Source of the DNA: Botryococcus braunii
Taxonomy: Eukaryota > Chlorophyta > Trebouxiophyceae
Direction: 5' to 3'
DNA: 12,500 bases
Assembly: GCA_002005505.1 (NCBI GenBank)
Contig: KV908368.1
Coordinates: 576,552 to 589,051 of the forward strand
The notes under the pieces were generated by a model. The model saw only the letters and a program-made list of their open reading frames with translations, ran no database searches and was not told the DNA's origin. Made by a program: the position numbers and the translations under genes. This document shows, piece by piece, positions 6,980-12,500 of the stretch (positions are counted from its first letter, which is position 1; the number at the start of each line of letters is the position of its first letter).

Positions 6980-8130
6980 GGGGCTAATTCATACCATAGT
7001 GGGAGGGACACGCTGTGGCGCGTGGGAGGGGGGGGGGGATGCATGCAGCAGGGTTGTGCGCATGCCAGTGGGCTTTTGGCATCTTGAAAGGGGGATGCAC
7101 ACTGCTTACATGAGAAGGGAGAGGCGTGTTAGTGTGGGGTGCGTATTCGCATTTGTGATCATGCGGCTGAAGTCTTGAGCATGATGCCAAGACGTGTGGC
7201 CGCAGGGTAGGCAAAACGTGGGGGGGGGGGGGGGGGGCACTTGATTTTCCCTTCTGCTTGATGAAGGTGTGTTGCTTCTTTTCTGGTTGGCATGTGGTAA
7301 GGGTGTGCATGACGCTGCAGATGTAGTTGGTGACGATTATGTGGGTACTTCTTCAGGTGGGGGTGATCTGGAGGGCGCATGGGGAGGAGAGCTTGGCCTA
7401 GCTGGAGTGATGAGGTTTTCTTTTATGTCCCTATGAGGTGGCTTACGTGTAACAAAGGGTATACATGTCACCTCCAGATGGACACCGCTGTACTTGGTGA
7501 TGGTGTCATGTACACGAGTCGTGTCGCGTCGTGTAACACGCAGGAAACGGTGGCGATCACGCTTTTCACGAGGGTTTGTTAGTGCTTCTTCATCAGTGGT
7601 TGGTTCGTGGCAAGCGTGTGCATGACAGTGTAGTTGGTGACGGTTATGTGGTCTGGAGAGCGGTTGTGGAGGGTGTAGATGACATTGCAGGTCGACACTC
7701 CAGTGCTCGTTGGTCCTTTTTAGATGGGGTTAATATGCAGGGCGCGTGGGAAAGGGTGGGCATGACGCTTTTTGATGTTTGCTGAGGGTTATGATCCTGA
7801 TGGTATCGGACCCTTGTGAGGGCTGATCCATGGTTCATGTCGTTGAGTCTTGGCAATAGAGTCCACCTTCTACCGAGATTTAGGCGTTAGGATTTCAGCT
7901 ATGACTACATGCACGACGTAAGAGATAGGGCATGTGTATGTTTTAAAAACTCCGGGTACCGTACCAGGTGGTCGTAGGGCCCAGGGCGACTTTCCTTCCA
8001 TTGAGAGGGAAAGTACTGTAGGTTCTGTTCGATCTAACTGAAATCTTTACGCAAGTTTCTGGGGGCCGGTTCTGCAGTTGTGAAGCCGCTCATTATTCCA
8101 TCTCACGAGGTACGCGACCCTGTTACTCGT
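6980..8130. other. G/T-rich region with diverged direct repeats, no intact gene
   Basis: The plus strand is strongly enriched in G and T. A 23-base segment at 7322-7344 recurs at 7629-7651 with one difference, within a longer weak repeat. Translated, the units share GKxVHD, then VVGDxYV, then GAW at similar spacing, and a third weaker unit (DTAVLGDGVMY) begins near 7480. Frames are repeatedly interrupted, so this looks like decayed repetitive coding sequence. 7786-8130 shows nothing I can name. Confidence 0.4.
7220..7237 (+). repeat. Poly(G) run of 18
   Basis: Homopolymer within the G/T-rich region. Confidence 0.95.
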
Positions 8131-8132
8131 CT

Positions 8133-8432
8133 GTGCCGTACAGTGGTCGGGTGTTTCGAGGGACTCGGGGGTTACCATGGGGGACGCAGGGTTTTTGGTT
8201 ATGTACTGGGGAAGCGAGGGTTCTAGGTAGCAGTCGGAAGCCTTGTTGTGGTAACCATGTAGGACAGTCCGTTTCAGAGAGAGAAGTTTCTTATTTTGAA
8301 GTAAGGAAGGCGTTGTATCAGAAAACTCTTAACGACATGAAAGGGATACGGGGAAAAACGCAGCTTCGTGTTGTCCGTTTGAAGGATCCTATAGTTGAGT
8401 GGGGTTGTGGGTGTTCGGGCTGTTTAATGTAG
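8133..8432 (+). pseudogene. Open frame with coding-like C-terminal half, function unknown
   Basis: The frame is open for 99 codons and ends at TAG 8430-8432. Its second half is convincingly protein-like (SEREVSYFEVRKALYQKT, NDMKGIRGKTQLRVVRLKD, PIVEWGCGCSGC) and ends in a Cys-rich cluster. The first half is Gly/Arg/Cys-rich and not informative; no in-frame ATG gives a complete gene. It lies directly left of the inverted-repeat region and shares its G/T bias, so it may be part of the same decayed element. Not recognised. Confidence 0.3.
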
Positions 8433-8473
8433 CGGTTAGCAAGCCCTGTCGGTTCGTTCCCGTGCCTGTGCCC

Positions 8474-8493
8474 GGGGGGGGGGGGGGGGGGGG
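8474..8493 (+). repeat. Poly(G) run of 20
   Basis: The longest homopolymer in the window, just after the open frame ending at 8432. Confidence 0.95.
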
Positions 8494-8679
8494 TGTTGTG
8501 GATCAGTCGTGCATGGTGCATGTTGCCGCTGAAGCATGGTTAGGGGTAATGATTGGGTGTTTTGGTATCGCCGGATGAGTTAATCAGTGGTTGTGAAAGA
8601 GGTGTCTGTTGAGTCGTAGACTGTGTAAGGGAAGGAGTCACCAAGCAGTGTTGAATTGATTTTTCATTTACTGAGCAAG

Positions 8680-8708
8680 TGGGGGTGTGTTCAGGCTACA
8701 CACCCCCA
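8680..8708. repeat. Perfect 11-bp hairpin with 7-base loop
   Basis: TGGGGGTGTGT (8680-8690) pairs with ACACACCCCCA (8698-8708) around TCAGGCT. No T-run follows and there is no neighbouring gene end, so a terminator role is not suggested. Confidence 0.85.
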
Positions 8709-8995
8709 AGCTTTCCGAGCTATATGTGAAGGAGGCGACAAACCTAACTGCACACCTGTTACTGTCGCATCGCACGTGCATGTGTACGGCAATGGTAGGG
8801 CTCAGTTTGCTGCAAATGGGAACTGCGGGTTTGGGTACGGTGAGAATTGTTATTTGTTTGATGGCGAGGTAGTTCGGGAGGCAGGGTACTGGGTTGGTTA
8901 TAGTGATGTTGCAGTTCTGTGTATGGTGGGGATTCTGGGGCTTATGTGTGCAGGGGGTAGGAGACTTGGCAGTAATGAAGAAGAATTTGATCGCA

Positions 8996-9080
8996 TCTGC
9001 TCTGGGTGTTCCTGTCGCGGATCTGGCTAAGGTTGCGGTTACTGTTCTGGGTTGTCCGTACCTGAATGAGAAGTACCTAG
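8996..9080 (+). pseudogene. Conserved coding trace in the left arm, broken
   Basis: The frame reads ALGVPVADLAKVAVTVLGCP and then YLNEKYL. The right arm (minus strand, about 9992-10070) gives VGVPVADLAK and, after a one-base deletion, VTVVGCPYMNEKDLAGM. Several codon pairs differ only at the third base (Pro, Val, Ala, Ala, Lys codons), a sign of past selection on protein. The left copy is cut by the element at 9081; the right copy has the frameshift and later stops. Protein family unknown. Confidence 0.45.
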
Positions 9081-9220
9081 TGTAGCGCGCCGGTAGGCAG
9101 ACGGTGCCGGGGATCGTCCCCGCACGTGCCGGGCGGTACACTGGTACTGCGTGTAGTCTTGTGGGCACCATACCATATACTGAGCTCGCCCCCCACACCG
9201 TCGGCCTACCGGCGTGCTAC
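9081..9220. mobile_element. MITE-like element with terminal inverted repeats and target duplication
   Basis: The ends form inverted repeats of about 25 bases: TGTAGCGCGCCGGTAGGC at the left end, with the right end reading the same inward on the other strand apart from one base in this core. ACCTAG directly precedes (9075-9080) and follows (9221-9226) the element. If the final A is counted in the element, the duplication is CCTAG (5 bp). The other arm of the large inverted repeat has a single uninterrupted ACCTAG at the same place, a preserved empty site. No transposase is encoded, so it is non-autonomous. Superfamily is not assignable with certainty. Confidence 0.85.
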
Positions 9221-9742
9221 ACCTAGCTGGAATGGTGTCGGGGCATGTATATGTCCCTGCAGGTGTGGAATGGGAATTGTTTCTTGTTGTTGTTATTGAT
9301 TGCTGTTATGGGCTTGCCTGCATTTAGCCTCCAGTGTTCCGCATTAATTTTGGTGCGTTTACAGTTGGGGCTGCTGGTGTTGATGCAATGGAATGGGGAG
9401 CGCCAGATGTCTGCCATGTATACATTATTGGTGCTGCACAGCACTACGATCGTCTGCTTCCTGCCGTGCCGTTTCAGTTGCCGCGAGTGCAGTAGGCAAC
9501 TGCAGAGTCGTTTCGCATATCCCAATCTTGTTGGTGCCTCAGGGGATGGAGGTTGTTCCGCCTCCCGTCCCGAAAGGCTGCAGTCGATTATCATCAGGGT
9601 CTCCGACTCCAGTCGCAGCCTTGGGGAATGGGAGGCGGAACAACCTCTATCCCCTGCGGCACCAAGAAGAGTGGGATCTACGTAACCACCTCTGCACTTG
9701 CAGCTACTGAAACGGCACGGCAGGAAGCAAAAGATCCTAGTG

Positions 9743-9973
9743 CTATGCAGCGTCAAAATTGCATACAAGACAAGCATCTACCGCTCCATATTCTACGCCT
9801 ACAGTGGAAAACCAATTCCAATTACATTGCATCAACACCTGCAGCCCCAACTGTGAAACCGACAACATTAAACCAGAACACCCGTGGCTACATGCAGGGA
9901 AGCCGATAACAGCAATCAATAATAACAACAACAAGAAACTATTCCCATTCCACACCTGCGGGGAGATTAACAT
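9743..9973 (-). pseudogene. Right-arm copy of the repeat-borne open frame
   Basis: The minus-strand frame reads PQVWNGNSFLL, a Leu-rich run, IAVIGFPACSHG and SQLGLQVLMQ. The left arm (plus strand, from 9263) gives the matching LQVWNGNCFLL, IAVMGLPAFSLQ and LQLGLLVLMQ. After that point the copies differ by about 25 bases present here and absent on the left. The Leu run is due to a TTG/TTA simple repeat, so this frame may not be the ancestral one. No function assigned. Confidence 0.3.
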
Positions 9974-10322
9974 TCCCGAACACCATTCCAGCTAGGTCCT
10001 TCTCATTCATGTACGGACAACCCACTACAGTAACGGAAATTTTGCCAGATCGGCAACCGGAACACCAACAGCAGCAACATCGATCATATTCTTCTGCATT
10101 ACGCACAAGTCTCCTGCCCCCTGCAGATAAGCCCACACCGACCCCTGCATAGAAGGAACAAAACCATGCCAATTCGCTAACGACTATACATATTCTAGTT
10201 CTTATAGACTCATACATTCCTTACACGGTGGACAGATGTTAAAACTGCCACTGATAACCAAGTCACAAAGCTTCAATGCCCTAACAAGACGTACTGCAAC
10301 AAATCCAAGTTCCAACACCCAC

Positions 10323-10521
10323 CTGACAAACAACTGCCGCTCCATACTCTATGCCTGGAGTAAAAAACCACTTCTCATCACATTTTCATCAACACCAGCC
10401 GCCCCAACTGTACCGCAACAAAATTAACCCAGAACACCGATGGTTACATGCAGGAAAGCCGATAAACAGCAATCAACAACAACAAGAAACAATTCCAACC
10501 TGCAGGGACATATACGTTCCC
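10323..10521 (-). repeat. Third, partial copy of the arm sequence
   Basis: On the minus strand this segment repeats the part of the arm starting at the AACGTATATGTCCCTGCAGG motif (compare 9240-9263 on the plus strand). It runs through the TTG-rich stretch and the GGTGTTGATG motif to GTATGGAGCGGCAG. It shares with the right arm the extra bases after GTTGATG that the left arm lacks, so it is closer to the right arm. Orientation is the same as the right arm, which makes these two a diverged tandem pair. Confidence 0.7.
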
Positions 10522-10564
10522 CGCTGCGCCGCGGCACGGTTACTCCCCGCGGTGTGTTGCCCGC

Positions 10565-10588
10565 CACGTGGCAGCTTTTAATCACGTG
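10565..10588. promoter_or_regulatory. Pair of G-box (CACGTG) motifs upstream of the helicase gene
   Basis: CACGTG occurs at 10565-10570, inside the 10-bp palindrome GCCACGTGGC, and at 10583-10588, 18 bases apart start to start. They lie about 340-360 bases upstream of the helicase start codon. In plants this hexamer is bound by bZIP and bHLH factors; a regulatory role here is inference. Confidence 0.35.
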
Positions 10589-10878
10589 GATGGCGGCTCA
10601 GCAGGACAAAACTTTTTTCTAAGGACAAAACCATATTTCAGCTACACCTTTCCAGCACGGGATATCTGCCTGTGTCCTGAGTTTTGTTAATATACCAAAA
10701 AAAGGAGTCCCGATCGTTTGGACATTCGTTCCTATTGTGGATGGGAGTTAGACTAGTCAGATCAAGCAGTTCCAAGCACGTACTGTACTGAACCCTTTTT
10801 TTGGAGTTCTTATGATTTGTAGCACATTTGACTTCCTGCGTGCTATGAAAGGGTCGATGATAAATTAGCAGTCAGAAA

Positions 10879-10888
10879 ATAAATAAAA
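10879..10888 (+). promoter_or_regulatory. TATA-like tract of the helicase gene
   Basis: ATAAATAAAA lies 37-46 bases upstream of the start codon. With usual TATA-to-start spacing this implies a very short leader, beginning around the pyrimidine-rich TTTCTCGCTCACC (10901-10913). Confidence 0.4.
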
Positions 10889-10924
10889 AGGGTGTTGTAC
10901 TTTCTCGCTCACCCGTCATCCGCC

Positions 10925-11274
10925 ATGGCTGAGAACGACAACTTTCAGTTGTTTTCTTCCAGGAGGAAAGGAATCAATGAGTCGAATGTCTGCTCTACTC
11001 GTTTGCAAGATTCTCCAAGGAAGACTCATCATCAGATTGGCGCCGGTGAAGTTGATGGACGAGCTGGTAGTGAGTATGGTGGACATTCTGATGTATGGAC
11101 AAAAAATAAGAAATCCCGAAAGGTGGACATATGTTCCGTTGATGATAGTCGAGGGAGTGACAGTACACCATCTGGAGAGGAAGCCCGTAGTTTCCAAGAA
11201 GGCCTTGTGAGTGAGAGCGAGGTTGGCCAGGAAGTGGACTTTCACGCTCTTGGTCTATCACCTTGGCTCTGCAG
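10925..11274 (+). CDS. DDX49: DDX49/Dbp8-type DEAD-box RNA helicase, exon 1
   Basis: The start at ATG 10925 has a strong context (CCGCCATGG). The exon encodes 116 residues plus two bases and ends CTCTGCAG|GTAAGC (phase 2). The first 100 residues are a charged, Ser-rich, probably disordered extension starting MAENDNFQLFSSRRK; the FxLFS-type start recalls plant RH36, from memory. The exon closes with the aromatic Phe106 and LGLSPWLC that open the Q motif. Spliced to exon 2 it gives [11 protein letters not shown], restoring the motif without gaps. In yeast the family member Dbp8 acts in the nucleolus in 18S rRNA processing and 40S assembly; the same role is inferred here. The gene runs off the right edge, so only the N-terminal 182 residues are present. 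Confidence 0.85.
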
Positions 11275-11758
11275 GTAAGCCATTTGACTTGGCTCCATTT
11301 CCAGCAAAGGGTCCAGAAAGCTGAATTCCTTATGTGTGGTCCTTTCATCCTTTTTTGTGGCCATCTCTGCATTAGCATGTAAGCAGCAGGCAGTTTCTGG
11401 GGGCCTTATCATGCATGAGTCCATCATTATTCTTGTGGTGCAGCAAGATGGAATGTCAGCTCTGCTCCTGGGATGGAGGACATGACAGCAAGGATTTCCT
11501 ATTTTTTTTGGGGGGGGGGGGGGGGGGCGGCATGACAATGAGGCAGATAGGGTTTCTATGTCTTGGAGAATTCACTTGGAAGAAGACTGGTAAGGTTTGC
11601 ATCTTCCAGTTACAAAGGAATGCTGAAGGTGAAAGGGGGGGGGCGGGGGGCGCCCCTCATTAATAGGTACACAGTTGCACCAGGCGCCAGCGTTGGTATG
11701 GTAGTTGCAGAGCCTCTTGAGATGACTTGCCTAATTCAGGAGTAACTGGGGGATGCAG
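11275..11758 (+). other. Intron 1 of the helicase gene
   Basis: 484 bases from GTAAGC to GGGGGATGCAG. The phase-2 junction completes Arg117 with the first base of exon 2. It includes 18 G at 11510-11527 after eight T, and a second G-rich patch at 11635-11651. Short open frames within it are not needed for the protein. Confidence 0.8.
11510..11527 (+). repeat. Poly(G) run of 18 in helicase intron 1
   Basis: Directly preceded by eight T. Homopolymer, non-coding. Confidence 0.95.
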
Positions 11759-11953
11759 AGTGTGCAAGTCTCTTGGCATGCAAAGGCCTACACCAGTGCA
11801 GACTGGTTGCATTCCCGCGATATTGGCAGGTCGCGATGTGATCGGCACGGCACACACAGGAAGTGGCAAAACCGCAGCTTTTGCGCTTCCTATCTTGCAA
11901 CTGCTTGCTGCAGACCCATTCGGTGTTTTTGCACTGATTCTTACCCCTACAAG
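11759..11953 (+). CDS. DDX49: DDX49/Dbp8-type DEAD-box RNA helicase, exon 2
   Basis: 195 bases, bounded by GATGCAG (ending 11758) and the donor ACAAG|GTGCGC at 11954 (phase 2). It holds the rest of the Q motif (RPTPVQ, Gln131, adenine recognition), the spacer [14 protein letters not shown], motif I AHTGSGKT (residues 148-155; the Walker A phosphate-binding loop with Lys154 and Thr155), [11 protein letters not shown], and [14 protein letters not shown] leading into motif Ia, whose ELA must lie in the next exon. DPxGxFALxLTPTR after motif I is characteristic of the DDX49/Dbp8/RH36 subgroup, which is why I prefer it over other DEAD-box families. Motif II (DEAD), III and VI are beyond the window. 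His149 in motif I is an unusual but permitted variable position. Confidence 0.92.
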
Positions 11954-12500
11954 GTGCGCTACGTCTTGTCCCCTATATTTTCATCATTGGTGTCTTCAAC
12001 ATCTTAAACAGACCAGTTCTATAACTGAATGTCTTTGTTCACTCAAGTAACATCCTCCTGGATTTCCCCTGCCCCTGCTATCTTCTTTAACAAAGCATCA
12101 ACTTCTGCTGCATACGCCTTTTCAGCCTATGGATCTGTCACATTGTGCATCTTTAATTCCTTCCGCTCTAGAGGCTTGCGGTGCGTTCCACATGTTAAAG
12201 ACATCCTCGGGCTCCTGTGATTTGGATAGCCCCCTTGCTACTTGTCGGGATTTTCAGGGAGGTTTTTTGTGAAGCAGGACTGCTCTGTCTATTCAAGTTT
12301 CATGTACAGCCGCCCCCCCCCCCCCTTGCATTGGGGCCTGTCAAACACGGTTCCAAAACCCTCTTTTATGTCTTATGATGTTGTCTGTATTGCTCCCCAT
12401 CTGTGAAGGCTGTCACTCATAGGAGACGGTGCAGAGGCAGGGAGCAATCATGTGCAGCAATGGCCACGCATGCACATGCTGCTTCTTGTCTCCATGTGTT
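11954..12500 (+). other. Start of helicase intron 2 (continues past the window)
   Basis: No exon encoding the expected ELA motif Ia continuation was found up to 12500, so the intron is at least 547 bases. It contains 13 C at 12313-12325. Reverse-strand protein-like pieces occur at 12043-12126 (AEKAYAAEVDALLKKIAGAG) and, in another frame, at about 12125-12220 (EPEDVFNMWNAPQASRAEG). These may be an antisense pseudogene fragment or chance. Confidence 0.6.
12313..12325 (+). repeat. Poly(C) run of 13
   Basis: Homopolymer in helicase intron 2. Confidence 0.95.

Larger units (their letters stand above)
8935..10150. repeat. Large diverged inverted repeat centred at about 9598
   Basis: The left arm (about 8935-9590) matches the reverse complement of the right arm (about 9605-10150) along almost its whole length. 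Differences and small indels are scattered throughout; by eye about four fifths of positions agree. Innermost exact arms of 16 bases lie at 9551-9566 and 9630-9645. The left arm is longer by a 140-bp insertion (9081-9220). Both arms contain stops in every frame, but their differences in 9000-9080 versus the partner fall mostly at third codon positions, suggesting the ancestral copy was coding. The structure resembles a foldback-type repeat or an old inverted duplication. Confidence 0.85.

Noticed and set aside
6831..7178. 115-codon plus-strand open frame
   Set aside because: Composition is repetitive Gly/Arg/His/Cys from G/C-rich sequence with a hairpin and a poly(G) run. No motif or splice context was found.
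8668..9198. 176-codon minus-strand open frame
   Set aside because: It starts inside the MITE-like element and runs through the arm. The corresponding frame in the other arm is not conserved, whereas the plus-strand frame shows third-position differences.
9231..9262. Possible 28-base GT-AG mini-introns at matching places in the arms, and a 26-base one near 3653
   Set aside because: Introns this short would be exceptional. The arm segments read through as protein in one frame and no transcript evidence is available.
11415..11663. Open frame in helicase intron 1 (MECQLCSWDGG...)
   Set aside because: Exons 1 and 2 join without gap in the Q motif, and the frame runs through a poly(G) tract.

Overview
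The window reads as nuclear DNA of an intron-rich photosynthetic eukaryote, most likely a green alga or another member of the green lineage. Three observations support this. Short exons are bounded by good GT-AG sites. A plastid-type membrane protein can be assembled from three phase-compatible exons. The best-identified gene is a DDX49/Dbp8-type DEAD-box helicase closest, from memory, to plant RH36. Nothing bacterial (operons, Shine-Dalgarno sites) is visible. Long (GT)n/(CA)n arrays and many poly(G)/poly(C) runs lie between the exons. The taxonomic call is inference.

Layout. 1-271: intron sequence dominated by a (GT)n array. 272-1396: spliced plus-strand coding traces of a protein I do not recognise, with an acidic, proline-rich N-terminal part. 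1543-1599: a possible terminal exon. About 1627-3542: three exons of a small membrane protein with two copies of a Gly-rich hydrophobic module. The first intron holds a 187-codon open frame on the minus strand, and the second holds a compound CA/CGCA/CG microsatellite. 3543-4445: traces of another plus-strand gene, with a convincing last intron (4307-4397). 4446-6403: mostly gene-poor, with one 94-codon minus-strand open frame and a perfect 82-bp inverted repeat (5649-5814). 6404-6727: an isolated plus-strand exon candidate.

6980-10540 is the most unusual part. The plus strand is strongly G/T-rich up to about 9598 and then abruptly A/C-rich, because two arms of several hundred bases form a diverged inverted repeat around that point. 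A third, shorter copy sits at 10323-10521. One arm carries a 140-bp terminal-inverted-repeat element flanked by a 6-bp duplication, and the other arm preserves the empty site. Differences between the arms fall largely at third codon positions in one frame, so the repeat apparently carries an old coding segment, now broken by stops.

10541-12500: the 5' end of the helicase gene, with two CACGTG boxes, a TATA-like tract, exon 1 (10925-11274), exon 2 (11759-11953) and part of intron 2. Apart from the helicase and the three-exon membrane protein, gene calls here are exon-level hypotheses from splice signals and codon patterns, not finished models.
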